The notes under the pieces were generated by a model that had not been told where the DNA came from, did no database searches, and saw only the letters and a program-made list of their open reading frames with translations. The position numbers were made by a program, and so were the translations under genes. 41,184 bases of DNA from Deltaproteobacteria bacterium (GTDB lineage Bacteria; Desulfobacterota; Syntrophia; Syntrophales; UBA5619). Position 1 is the first letter of the stretch; each line of letters opens with the position of its first letter. Positions 17,302-25,948 of the stretch are shown here, in pieces. Where the stretch lies: the NCBI GenBank assembly GCA_021372415.1, contig JAJFUM010000469.1, positions 1 through 41,184 of the forward strand. Direction: 5' to 3'.

Positions 17302-19044
17302 ATGTTTCATATTAGACGGATCTTCGACGACATCCTGCCCAGAAACCGCCGGGCCATTGAACAGATCCAGGGGATTCTGGGATCCCAGCTCAAGGGCCTG
17401 AGCCAGTCCCATATCGCCAAGATACCGGACCTTCTAAGAAATCCTTTCAAGTACGACTTCCGCTCCACTCTCTACGTCGCCGAGACCCAGGGTACCGGAA
17501 AGGTCAGGGGGTTCGCCCTCCTGTCCCACGAACCGGCGATTCACTTCTGTTATCTGGACTACCTGGCCACGGACCGGGAGACCATCGGCAGGGGTATCGG
17601 CAGCGCCCTCTACGAAAGGGTCCGTGAAGAATCGGTCCTGCTGCAGGTCGATGGGCTGTTCTTCGAGTGTCTTCCCGACGATCCGGCCCTTAGCCGGAAC
17701 CCGCAGATCCTCAAACAGAACCGGGCTCGCCTGAAATTCTACGAATCCTTCGGCGCACGTCCCATCGAAGGCACGGCCTACGAAACGCCATTAAAACCCG
17801 AGGGTGACAATCCGCCGTACTTGGTCTTTGACGGCCTCGGGCGGACCGTCGTGCCCCGGAAGGCGTATCTGCGCGGGGTCGTCGAGACCATCCTCGAGAA
17901 AAAGTACCGCGGGGTGTGCAGCAAGGCGTACATCCAGATGGTCCTTGCATCCATCCGGGATGATCCCGCCCGGGTCCGGGAACCGCGTTATTTCAAAAAA
18001 CAGTCGGCGGCCGTCTTCCCGGTGTCGGGATTCTTCGGCAGGATCGCCCTCGTCGTCAACGACAACCATGCCATACACCATGTCCAGGAGAGGGGATACG
18101 TGGAGGCGCCGGTTCGAATCCCTTCGATCCTGGACGCCCTTGGGCAGACCAATCTCTTCTTGAGATTCCCGGCGAAAGAATTTTCGGAAAAGCCCCTTCT
18201 GGCCGTTCACGACTCGGAATATCTCCGCTATTTCAAACGCATCTGCGAGAAGATCCCGCCGACTTCCTCCGTGTACCCTTACGTATTCCCCATCCGGAAC
18301 CGGGCCCATCCCCCGCTGGAGTTGGCCGTCCGCGCCGGATACTACTGCATCGACACCTTTACGCCGCTGAGCAACAATGCCTTTATCGCCGCCAGAGAAG
18401 CGGTCAAGTGCGCCCTAACGGCCGCGGAGAAGATCATCGGCGGATTCCGTATTGCCTACGCCCTGGTTCGGCCGCCGGGGCACCATGCCGAACGGAACGT
18501 TTTCGGAGGATTTTGCTACTTCAACAATGCGGCCATTGCCGCGCATCACCTGAGCCAGTATGGTCCCGTGGCCATGCTGGATGTCGATTATCACCACGGG
18601 AACGGCCAACAGTTCATCTTCTACAGACGAAGCGACGTCCTGACGGTTTCCATCCATGGGCATCCTTCCGTGGCTTATCCCTACTTCAGCGGTTTTGCCA
18701 ATGAACGGGGCGAGGGACCCGGCAATGGATTCAACGTAAACCTCCCTCTGCCCGAGAGCACGGAGGCCAGTGTCTATCTGGAAACCCTGTCCAAGGCCCT
18801 GTCCCATATCCGCCATTTTCGTCCCCGCTATCTGGTTGTCTGTCTCGGCCTGGACACGGCCAAGGGGGATCCGACCGGATCATGGGGTCTGCAGGGCAAA
18901 GATTTTGCGGAAATGGGCCGTAGCATCGGGGCGGCAGGCCTCCCGACCCTCGTGGTTCAAGAGGGCGGCTATCGAACGCGCACGATCGGAAGCAACGCCC
19001 GATGCTTCTTTGAGGGCCTCTGGAACGGCATGTTTGCCCGATGA
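17302..19044 (+). CDS. GNAT acetyltransferase fused to histone-deacetylase-family amidohydrolase
   Basis: The 580-residue protein joins two opposing activities. About residues 1-160 form a GNAT domain with the acetyl-CoA loop GRGIGSALYERV (near 100) and a later FYESFGARPIEG strand. About residues 240-575 form a class II HDAC/acetylpolyamine amidohydrolase domain with RPPGHHAERN (His pair near 394-395), FCYFNNAAIA, the zinc ligands in DVDYHHGNGQQ (near 427), and GFANERGEGPGNGFN. All expected catalytic residues appear to be present in the second domain. One chain could therefore acetylate and deacetylate the same amine or Lys target. It follows the solute-synthesis genes after 121 bases. Substrate unknown; a polyamine, amino-acid osmolyte or protein Lys are possibilities. 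The ribosome binding site is weak. Confidence 0.85.
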   Translation: MFHIRRIFDDILPRNRRAIEQIQGILGSQLKGLSQSHIAKIPDLLRNPFKYDFRSTLYVAETQGTGKVRGFALLSHEPAIHFCYLDYLATDRETIGRGIGSALYERVREESVLLQVDGLFFECLPDDPALSRNPQILKQNRARLKFYESFGARPIEGTAYETPLKPEGDNPPYLVFDGLGRTVVPRKAYLRGVVETILEKKYRGVCSKAYIQMVLASIRDDPARVREPRYFKKQSAAVFPVSGFFGRIALVVNDNHAIHHVQERGYVEAPVRIPSILDALGQTNLFLRFPAKEFSEKPLLAVHDSEYLRYFKRICEKIPPTSSVYPYVFPIRNRAHPPLELAVRAGYYCIDTFTPLSNNAFIAAREAVKCALTAAEKIIGGFRIAYALVRPPGHHAERNVFGGFCYFNNAAIAAHHLSQYGPVAMLDVDYHHGNGQQFIFYRRSDVLTVSIHGHPSVAYPYFSGFANERGEGPGNGFNVNLPLPESTEASVYLETLSKALSHIRHFRPRYLVVCLGLDTAKGDPTGSWGLQGKDFAEMGRSIGAAGLPTLVVQEGGYRTRTIGSNARCFFEGLWNGMFAR

Positions 19045-19115
19045 TCCGTGGCCAGCAACGCCTGTGATCCAAGGTCATGTGGAAAATGGTGGACGAAACA
19101 CGACAGAGGGAATCG

Positions 19116-20162
19116 ATGGACACCAAATTGACACTCGGCGATGTGGAATGCGTACGCCTTATCCTGAGGGGGGGAACCGTGATCGACTGGAGGCGATTGA
19201 ATGTCTCCTCAATCAATGATTGTACTGAACTGCTCCGCGCCAATGAATTCGATCCGGAGGACGGGCGTGACGCCGCGCGCCTGTCTGACATCCACCGCAA
19301 AGCCGTCGATTACCTTGAACGCAACTTCGCGGTCACGTTTGCCAATGAAGTTGCCAACGCCCCAAGGACGAGTGACCTCATGCTCCTGGCTGCCGGCCGC
19401 GATCGGACGCTTCAACCTCAGGCATGCATGGTCCTGAAGCTCATGCATATCATCAATCATATCGAGGCACGAGAACTGCGCGCCAGCCTCCCCGTCTCCA
19501 ATCATGACCTCTTTCAACTGGCTGAGGAGAAAGCGGCACGTGTCGTCCAGGAAATGAAGGCACGGGGATTCCCCATATTGGAATTCCTGGTCAGCCAGAA
19601 AACACGGGACTCCCTGATCACAAAATTTCTTGGGAAAAGACAGACCATCCGGGCGCATATATACGATCGGGTCCGTCTGCGCATCGTGACGGCATCCGTT
19701 AATGACATCGTTCCTGTCGTCTTGTATATGAGCAAGCATCTCTTCCCTTTCAATTACACGGTGCCGGGTGAAAGCCACAACTCGATCTTCGACTTTTCGG
19801 CCTTTAGCAAACTTCACCCACGCATCAAAGAGATGGTGCCTGATTTCCAGATCGACCTGAAATTCGAGAATGAGATGCGTCCGCCGGCAAACGAGAATAC
19901 CCCGGATGTCTATCGAACGATCAACTTCGTCGTGGATCTGCCCGTCCGGCTCGACAAGCACCCCCTACGGTCCCTCGACCCATCGGCCTTTCCAGCCATC
20001 GTTCATGTCTCCACCGAGTTCCAGATCGTGGACCGGGTTTCTCATGCCAGAAACGAGTGCGGTGAAGCGAGCCATGCGAGGTACGAGGCCCGCCGCCTGG
20101 CGAAGGTCCGGGAACGCCTTCTCCATGGGAGGATGAAGTGGCGTGGCACAGACAGCACGTGA
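19116..20162 (+). CDS. Conserved protein with RelA/SpoT-synthetase-like motifs
   Basis: The 348-residue protein has no assigned function that I can state. Its C-terminal two thirds echo the RelA/SpoT nucleotidyltransferase fold in order: YDRVRLRIV (near residue 183), like the Rel strand that carries the catalytic Asp; FNYTVPGESHNSI, at the place of Rel's DYI...PK.NGY.S block; and EFQI followed by ECGEASHARYEA, at the place of EIQIRT...AE.G.AAHW.YK. The usual Lys and Tyr residues are not conserved, so activity is uncertain. I recall an uncharacterised family of this kind in Deltaproteobacteria (TIGR04552 is my best guess from memory, unverified). AGAGGGA precedes the chosen ATG; an in-frame start 13 codons earlier is possible. 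It lies between the GNAT-HDAC gene and a kinase-like gene. Confidence 0.65.
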   Translation: MDTKLTLGDVECVRLILRGGTVIDWRRLNVSSINDCTELLRANEFDPEDGRDAARLSDIHRKAVDYLERNFAVTFANEVANAPRTSDLMLLAAGRDRTLQPQACMVLKLMHIINHIEARELRASLPVSNHDLFQLAEEKAARVVQEMKARGFPILEFLVSQKTRDSLITKFLGKRQTIRAHIYDRVRLRIVTASVNDIVPVVLYMSKHLFPFNYTVPGESHNSIFDFSAFSKLHPRIKEMVPDFQIDLKFENEMRPPANENTPDVYRTINFVVDLPVRLDKHPLRSLDPSAFPAIVHVSTEFQIVDRVSHARNECGEASHARYEARRLAKVRERLLHGRMKWRGTDST

Positions 20163-20205
20163 TGCACGGCGCCTTGCGCTTTATTGAAGAAAGGGAGGTT
20201 TCTAT

Positions 20206-20859
20206 ATGCCAGTCATAACCATTCGCGGCCAATATGGCAGCGGGTCAAACGAGATCGCGGAACGGATCGCCCAGAAAATGAATATCGATTACGTGGACCG
20301 GGAGATCATCGCCGGAGTCGCTCAACGGCTGCATCAGCCGGACGCGAGCATCGCGGAAAAGGAGATGCCGCCCGGCACTTTCCTGGGGCGTATCGCAGAA
20401 TCCATGGCCCGGACGGCTTGCCTGGGAGACGGTATCTTTGCAGGGATATACTCGCCCCTCTGCGACATCCCGCTGAATGACACGCACTATCTGTCCGGCC
20501 TAGAATATGTGATTAAGGAACTCGCCAAGAGTCAGTCGATCGTCATTCGGGGACGGGGCAGTCAATTTATCTTGAAAGATTTTCCCGGAGTCTTTCATGT
20601 GTTGATCGTAGCGCCCATGGAGGAGCGATTGAAGCGCGTGATGGAAACGCATAAGATCAATGAAGAGGATGCCCGCAACCAGATCGTTCGCTTTGACGAA
20701 GGCAGCGGTGAGTTTGTCAAGAGATACTTCCGGGCGAACATTGCCGACCCCATTCACTATGACTTGGTCATCAATACCCACCATCTCAGCGTTGAAGATG
20801 CAGCTTCCCTTATCGTGGATGCTGTCCGTCTGGCCGCGCAACGACAGGGAAAGAAGTGA
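20206..20859 (+). CDS. Cytidylate kinase-like family protein
   Basis: The 217-residue protein belongs to the cytidylate-kinase-like group (Cytidylate_kin2), P-loop kinases distinct from essential Cmk. It has a degenerate Walker A (IRGQYGSGSNEIA at residues 5-17, lacking the classical Lys), the DREII segment, the IRGRGSQFIL strand and a lid-like region with Arg residues (ERLKRVMETH). Such proteins often occur in Deltaproteobacteria, and their phosphate acceptor is not known. GGGAGG precedes the start, 43 bases after the previous gene. The absence of Lys in the P-loop argues against ordinary CMP kinase activity. Confidence 0.8.
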   Translation: MPVITIRGQYGSGSNEIAERIAQKMNIDYVDREIIAGVAQRLHQPDASIAEKEMPPGTFLGRIAESMARTACLGDGIFAGIYSPLCDIPLNDTHYLSGLEYVIKELAKSQSIVIRGRGSQFILKDFPGVFHVLIVAPMEERLKRVMETHKINEEDARNQIVRFDEGSGEFVKRYFRANIADPIHYDLVINTHHLSVEDAASLIVDAVRLAAQRQGKK

Positions 20860-21269
20860 CGACAGGTGGAAACGAGCGGCCAGGATGAGGCTCACCGGCG
20901 CCGGAAAGCGGGCTTTTCAGGGCAAAGTGGCCCCGTTGACGCAACCGGGAACAGATGGGGCTTCCGGTCATTCTCCAGACCGGAGATGAACCTTGGAACG
21001 ACGGATCCGCACGCTGAGGGAAAATCGATGGTCGGACTGGGGAGCAAGACGTCGGGCACACCTTTGCCGATCGTGATGCCGGCCCGGGCTTCCAGGGAGA
21101 ATGGCATGACAATGGATCAGCGCCTATCCCTTAAAAGGGTTGATTTGACGAAAAGAGTCAGGGTATATAAAAACCCCTTTGACAAAGACACCCGTTCGTC
21201 GAGTTGCACGGTTATCCGTCGGCCGGATTCGAGAGGCTCGCATGGGTCATCACGAGATATTCAAGAGAC
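20860..21269. other. 410-bp intergenic region before the PgpH gene
   Basis: A promoter lies at 21140-21169. The short palindrome CCCTTAAAAGGG lies just before it at about 21128-21139. An open frame of about 135 codons crosses the region and runs into the next gene, but it has low-complexity, family-less content and I do not call it. No RNA gene was recognised. Confidence 0.45.
21140..21169 (+). promoter_or_regulatory. Candidate sigma-70 promoter of the PgpH gene
   Basis: TTGATT (21140-21145), an 18-base spacer and TATATA (21164-21169) lie about 100 bases before the ATG at 21270. The CCCTTAAAAGGG palindrome directly upstream could be a protein site or the end of the previous transcript. Confidence 0.5.
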
Positions 21270-23609
21270 ATGAATCTATTTAAACATGGACTCTCCGCTG
21301 CCGCTGGCGCGGTGTCAGAGGGAAAGGGCAGCCCCTCAGGTCGACTGAGGCTCGTTGCGTTGTCGATTCTGGTGATTTCCCTGTCGCTGCTCCTGAGCCT
21401 TCTTCTGACCCATCAAAACCGTTTCAACGTCCCCCTGTACCAGCCGGGCGATATCGCCCGCGCCGACATCATCATCCCGATGGATGCCCTGATCGAGGAT
21501 GAACCCGCCACGGAGGCCCGCCGGGCGGAGGCAAGGGTCAAGGCCCTGCCCGTTTATCGGTACAACCCCTCCTTGCAGGAAGACCAGGCACGCAGGCTGA
21601 AAACGGCTTTTGCCAAATCCAGGGCCCTCTTGGGGATGGACGCAACAGGCAAAGGGACATCCAGGGGGACCCGCAACCCCTCGTTCAAAACCTTGCCGGT
21701 CTCCGTGAAGGCAGAGCTTCGCTCGACCATGAAGGATCTGGGCGTAAAACCGCCCGTAGACGATCTGCTCGTTTTTCTGCTGAAGGGTGAATATTCGCCG
21801 GATCTGGAGAATTCGGTCATTCTGCTCCTGAAGGATCTCTTTCAGACCGCCCTCATTGCGGATGACCTTTCCCCGGCCAGGGGAAAGGAGCACATTCACA
21901 GGATGAACCTTGCCGCGGGAAAGACCGAAGATGTTCCCGCCGGCCTTCTCGAACCCCCCGTACAGATCCTCAACAAGCTGGACGGGCAGATCCGACGCGA
22001 CAATCGTTTCTCTGCAGCCAGTCGTCCATATGTCCATCGGCTCCTCGAGGCCCTGATCGTCCCCAACGCGACTTTCGACGAGGCTTTGACGAAGGCAAGG
22101 CAGGAGGAGGATGTCAAGAATATCGACCACGTGCTTCGAAAGCTGAAAAAAGGGAAGGTGGTTCTGCGGCAGGGCGATGAGGTCGGGAAGGATCACTTGG
22201 CACAGATTGAAGCCATCCGCAAATTGGTGCCGCCCCGCTCCTCATGGTCGCAGACCATCGGCATGGCGGCCTTGATCGCCGCCCTGTCGATGATCCTGAT
22301 CCTTTTCATCCGATTCCTGCCCGTGAACCAATGGAGTCACGCCAAACTCGCGGTTTTCCTGATCCTGACCCTGGCCTTGAACCTCCTGCTCCTGAAGGCA
22401 TCATGGTTCGTCTGCGAATCGGTCAGCCAGGGGCTTTCAGACTCGCCATTCAACGACAAGGCATATTTCTTTTATCTCTTGCCTTTTGCCTGCGGGTCCA
22501 TGCTGGTCACGCTTCTGGCGGGCGAACGGTGTGCCCAGATCTTCTCCCTTTTCTTTTGCATCCTGGCAGGCCAGTCCATCGGAACAGACGGTCACGGCTA
22601 TCTGTACATCCTGATGGCCAATCTGGTGGGCATCCTCTTCATCCGCAAGACCACGCAGCGGATTGGGATGATTGCGGCGGGATTCAAAGTCGGCCTGTCT
22701 GCGACCGTCTTGTTCCTCATCCTGAAGGTGATTGAACAGGCGCCGCTGGATTGGACGAGCGGAAGCTTCGGAGCATGTCTGGCCTTCCTTTCGGGGCCCG
22801 TCAACGCCATTTTCCTGGTCTTTACGCTTCCCCTGTGTGAGCGCCTCTTCATGGTCACCACGGAGATTCGGCTTTCCGAACTCGGCAATCTGAATCTTCC
22901 ACTCATCAGGGATCTCATCCTGAAGGCGCCGGGAACCTACAATCACAGCATGGCCGTGGGAACCCTCTGTGAGGGGGCCGCCAAGGCCATCGGTCTGAAT
23001 CCCCTCTTCCTGAGAATCGCCAGCCTGTATCACGATATCGGAAAGACGGTCCAACCGGAATATTTCGCGGAGAATCAGCAGGCCGACAATCCCCATGAAC
23101 GGATCAGCCCCGTGCAGAGCGCTCAAATCCTGGAAGACCACATCACCCACGGGGTCTCCCTCGCGCGGACGGCGAAGCTCCCCTCCTCCATCGCCGAGTT
23201 GATCCCCCAGCATCATGGCACCAAGCTGATGCGGTTCTTCTACGAGAAGGCCTTGAGGGAGACGACAGAATCAGAAAAGGAGGTGCAGGAAGCGCCGTTC
23301 CGCTATTTCGGACCCAAACCCCAGACGAAGGCGGCTGCCATTCTCATGTTGGCCGACGGGATCGAGGCCGCCGCACGGACGCTCAACGATCACTCCCAGG
23401 AGAAACTCCTCAACCTGATCCGAAGGATCATCACAGATACGATGGAAGACGGGCAGTTTTCGGAATGCGACCTCACACTGTCGGACATCGACCGTATCGC
23501 CTATAGCTTCCTGGAAACCCTTTCCAGTTACTATCATGGACGCATCGTCTACCCCGGGTTCGACTTCAACCAGCCCCTTCACGCCGACGCCGAAAAGCCC
23601 CCTGCCTGA
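21270..23609 (+). CDS. pgpH: 7TM-HD phosphodiesterase, PgpH type (c-di-AMP)
   Basis: PgpH/YqfF proteins are membrane phosphodiesterases that hydrolyse c-di-AMP to pApA. The 779-residue product has one N-terminal membrane helix (about 25-45), an extracytoplasmic 7TMR-HDED-like domain (about 50-320), a bundle of about seven membrane helices (about 325-530), and a cytoplasmic HD domain. The metal site is visible in YNHSMAVG (near 556), LYHDIGKT (His-Asp near 587) and the later PQHHGTKLM and ILMLADGIEAA. Length and order match the family. The start was set at the ATG before MNLFKHG. A promoter lies at 21140-21169. c-di-AMP commonly governs potassium and osmolyte balance, which suits the upstream solute genes. 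Confidence 0.88.
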   Translation: MNLFKHGLSAAAGAVSEGKGSPSGRLRLVALSILVISLSLLLSLLLTHQNRFNVPLYQPGDIARADIIIPMDALIEDEPATEARRAEARVKALPVYRYNPSLQEDQARRLKTAFAKSRALLGMDATGKGTSRGTRNPSFKTLPVSVKAELRSTMKDLGVKPPVDDLLVFLLKGEYSPDLENSVILLLKDLFQTALIADDLSPARGKEHIHRMNLAAGKTEDVPAGLLEPPVQILNKLDGQIRRDNRFSAASRPYVHRLLEALIVPNATFDEALTKARQEEDVKNIDHVLRKLKKGKVVLRQGDEVGKDHLAQIEAIRKLVPPRSSWSQTIGMAALIAALSMILILFIRFLPVNQWSHAKLAVFLILTLALNLLLLKASWFVCESVSQGLSDSPFNDKAYFFYLLPFACGSMLVTLLAGERCAQIFSLFFCILAGQSIGTDGHGYLYILMANLVGILFIRKTTQRIGMIAAGFKVGLSATVLFLILKVIEQAPLDWTSGSFGACLAFLSGPVNAIFLVFTLPLCERLFMVTTEIRLSELGNLNLPLIRDLILKAPGTYNHSMAVGTLCEGAAKAIGLNPLFLRIASLYHDIGKTVQPEYFAENQQADNPHERISPVQSAQILEDHITHGVSLARTAKLPSSIAELIPQHHGTKLMRFFYEKALRETTESEKEVQEAPFRYFGPKPQTKAAAILMLADGIEAAARTLNDHSQEKLLNLIRRIITDTMEDGQFSECDLTLSDIDRIAYSFLETLSSYYHGRIVYPGFDFNQPLHADAEKPPA

Positions 23610-23742
23610 CCTCACGCCAGGGCCTCCGCCGAGGCCTGAGGATCGAGACGACCACCCTCCCGTTGCCCTGTCTCCACCCCTTCGAAGGCCACCGATCCAG
23701 ACGTGGGGGATAGGACCGGCCAGTCCCGGGCAAACAGGGCCG

Positions 23743-24252
23743 TCAGCGCTCGAAGAAGAAGGTGTAGTCCCGGTAGCACTGCCCATCGGTGTGCATCATG
23801 CACCGGGTGACCTTGGGCTGCACGTCGTAGCGGATCCCCAGGGCGTCGAACCAGGCCTCAACGCGATCCATGATGCCGCACTCGTACTGATCGATCATCC
23901 CCAGCATCTTGATCCCCTCGTAGGCAAAGCACCGCTGCCAGGTGCCGCGGATATGGTTCGTCCCCTTGGATTCGAAGGCGTACGCCATGAAGTCGCCGGT
24001 TAGGCTGGCCATAACGAGCCTGAAGAAGTCCCAGAACTGACCGAACGTCTCGATGGCACCCACCCCGGCAGCCTTCTTCATCCTCTTGATTTCCACCGCG
24101 GCCATGGCCCTGACGGCCGCCCGGTTGATCCGGTTGGTCTTCTCGATGCCGCACTCCTGCAGGCAGTGGGCGAACCACATGGCGTCGTGCGTCATCCAGC
24201 ACTTGATGAGCAGTTCCTTCAGGTCCTTGGGCGCCAACTGTTTTGGTTCCAT
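23743..24252 (-). CDS. DUF6125-type conserved protein
   Basis: The 169-residue soluble protein starts with a helical segment containing THDAMWFAHCLQECGIE and goes on through AVEIKRMKKAAG, a Trp/Phe-rich WDFFRLVMA stretch, and a C-terminal half with CMMHTDGQCYRDYTFFF. Several cysteines are spaced through the C-terminal half (CFAYEG, YECGIMD, RCMMHTDGQC). I recall this as the DUF6125 family, distantly like L-2-amino-thiazoline-4-carboxylate hydrolase-type proteins; function unknown. GGGAGTG precedes the ATG. It converges on the PgpH gene and stands 75 bases after the DUF4337 gene on the same strand. The family name is from memory. Confidence 0.7.
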   Translation of the reverse strand: MEPKQLAPKDLKELLIKCWMTHDAMWFAHCLQECGIEKTNRINRAAVRAMAAVEIKRMKKAAGVGAIETFGQFWDFFRLVMASLTGDFMAYAFESKGTNHIRGTWQRCFAYEGIKMLGMIDQYECGIMDRVEAWFDALGIRYDVQPKVTRCMMHTDGQCYRDYTFFFER

Positions 24253-24327
24253 CGTTCACTCCCTGCCCGGTCTCACCCCTTAACGGGGTTCCCCGGCCGA
24301 CGCCCCCAATCCCGGAGGCCGGTCCGC

Positions 24328-24891
24328 CTAGAAGAGATGGACAGACATGGGGGCAAGATAACCGATGAGGCTGAAGGCCAGGCCAACGACGCCGAGCCCG
24401 CCCGCCAGCCAGGTGAGCGCCGCCACCCCCGTGATGATCTCGGCGGAGGCCAGGACAATCGCGATCTGGAGGGCCGCCGAGGCCAGTTCGTAGTGGTGAT
24501 AGGCCGCCATCGCATGGACCCGTTTGGCTTCGGCGGCTTTTGCCCGGGTCGCAAGCTCCTTTCGCCCCTCCTGGGTCTCTGGCTCCGAGTCGTAACGTGC
24601 GGCCGCCCTCTTCCAGAGGTCGATCTGTTCCCGGAGGAGTGCCTTTTTCGCCGGAACCGTCGTCTGTTCGAGTTCCGCCTCGGCAGCCTCGGCAGCGGTC
24701 CTGACGGTCGTCATCCGGATCGTTTTCGCCTGGAAGAAGGACCAGAGGTTCGACGCCTCGATGTTGTAACTCAGGGCCGAGGTCTGGGCGCTCTTCCCCA
24801 GCGTTTCGCTGAAGGCCAAAATCAATGCGAGAACCGAGATGAGCAGGGCAACTTTCTTGTTGGAAGGATCGAGGTGGCTGTGACCGGACAT
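24328..24891 (-). CDS. DUF4337 membrane protein
   Basis: The 187-residue protein has one membrane helix near the N-terminus (KKVALLISVLALILAF, about residues 11-28), a long central helical and probably coiled-coil region facing one compartment (about 30-130), and two closely spaced C-terminal membrane helices (about 135-180). The SYNIEASNLWSFFQAKTIR segment is the mark of the DUF4337 family, whose role is unknown. AGGAGATCC precedes the chosen ATG; an upstream in-frame start lacks family similarity. It probably forms a unit with the DUF6125 gene downstream. Confidence 0.8.
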   Translation of the reverse strand: MSGHSHLDPSNKKVALLISVLALILAFSETLGKSAQTSALSYNIEASNLWSFFQAKTIRMTTVRTAAEAAEAELEQTTVPAKKALLREQIDLWKRAAARYDSEPETQEGRKELATRAKAAEAKRVHAMAAYHHYELASAALQIAIVLASAEIITGVAALTWLAGGLGVVGLAFSLIGYLAPMSVHLF

Positions 24892-25270
24892 GAGGGATCT
24901 CCTGGGGGGAAAAATGGGCTCGCCCAAGGGCGCGATGGAGTATAGGCCCGCTTCCCCCACCGAGTCAAGGGCTTTGCCAGCGGCAGGGACTCATCTCGCG
25001 CCCCGAATCCATCCCCGGACACCGGGCCAACGGGCTCACTCCACTTCAGCCTTGGCAACGGATCTATAAAAAGGTTGCCAAAGGGACACCCGTCGGGGTA
25101 TGAAAAGTACCTGGCCCCCGTAAGGCGGGACACGGCCGGGACCTGTCCCGCAGGGGGACCCAAAGGGATCGTGCGGCGATCTGGCTGCAGCCTTCTCCGG
25201 CGGGGAGAGGAAAGTGGGCCAGGGCCGCCATGAGGGACCCTTGCCGACGGGTTTTGCAGGGAGACGAGCC
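24892..25270. other. 379-bp divergent intergenic region
   Basis: The region separates the DUF4337 gene (minus) from mobA (plus). It contains a copy of the short motif GAATCCATCCCCGGACAC (25005-25022), also seen near 2393, and a chain of hairpins at 25052-25157. No coding sequence is supported; the frames across it read through the hairpins. Confidence 0.5.
25052..25157 (+). promoter_or_regulatory. Structured leader or hairpin repeat upstream of mobA
   Basis: Three dyads follow each other. TTGGCAAC (25052-25059) pairs with GTTGCCAA (25074-25081). GGTA (25097-25100) pairs with TACC (25108-25111). CCCCC (25115-25119) with GGGGG (25153-25157) encloses GCGGGAC (25125-25131) with GTCCCGC (25145-25151). 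It may be a 5' leader RNA or a dispersed element; it does not fit a riboswitch class that I can recognise. Confidence 0.4.
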
Positions 25271-25852
25271 ATGACCGGCGTCATCCTCTCGGGGGGACGG
25301 AACAGGCGGATGGGGGAAAACAAGGCCTTTCTGCAGGTGGACGGCGAGAGGCTGATTGACCGGACTGTCCGCGTCTTCCGGGAGATCTTCGGCGAGGTGA
25401 TCATCGTCACCACAGCCCCCCTCGACTACCTCGACCAAGCGGCCACGGTCGTGACCGACATCTTCCCCGGCAAGAGGGCCCTCGGCGGGATCTACACCGG
25501 CCTTTTCTACGCCTCCTCCGAGAGGGCCTTCGTGGTCGCCTGCGATATGCCCTACCTGAACCCCGCCTTCATCCGTTACCTGGTGCAACAGGCGGACGGA
25601 TACGACATCGTCGTCCCTGAGGTCCCCGAAGGCTTCCAGCCCCTCCACGCTGTCTACGCCCGCCGGTGCCTCCCCGTAATCCGGGGACTCCTGGAGAGGA
25701 ACCGCCTGAAAATCATCGGTTTCTATCCGGGCCACCGGATCCTGAAGATCCAGCCAGCCGAATTCGGCCCCTTCGACCCCGATGGGCGGATGTTCCTGAA
25801 CGTCAACACCCCGGCCGATCTCACCAGCCTCAATCTTCGCCTGGAGTCCTGA
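25271..25852 (+). CDS. mobA: MobA-like molybdenum cofactor nucleotidyltransferase
   Basis: MobA attaches GMP to molybdopterin to form the guanine dinucleotide cofactor used by formate dehydrogenases and related enzymes. The 193-residue protein has the NTP-binding signature LSGGRNRRMGENKAFL at its start, FPGKRALGGIYTG, the metal site ACDMPYL (near residue 98), and a C-terminal NVNTPADL segment. Length and motifs fit MobA. GGGAGACG precedes the ATG. It stands alone after a structured leader. A CTP-using MocA-type activity cannot be excluded from sequence, but the short MobA form is more likely. Confidence 0.85.
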   Translation: MTGVILSGGRNRRMGENKAFLQVDGERLIDRTVRVFREIFGEVIIVTTAPLDYLDQAATVVTDIFPGKRALGGIYTGLFYASSERAFVVACDMPYLNPAFIRYLVQQADGYDIVVPEVPEGFQPLHAVYARRCLPVIRGLLERNRLKIIGFYPGHRILKIQPAEFGPFDPDGRMFLNVNTPADLTSLNLRLES

Positions 25853-25948
25853 AGGCGCTGCCGTCTCGATGGCGCCGAGGCCACCAAAACGATTAGACAA
25901 TTGTCGCCGAATGTGGTAAGGGGGCAGACAAAAAAAGGGGGAACGCTC

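Noticed and set aside
20866-21273. 135-codon open frame between the kinase-like and PgpH genes
   Set aside because: It has no good ribosome binding site, contains the promoter at 21140-21169, overlaps the next gene and shows no family signature.
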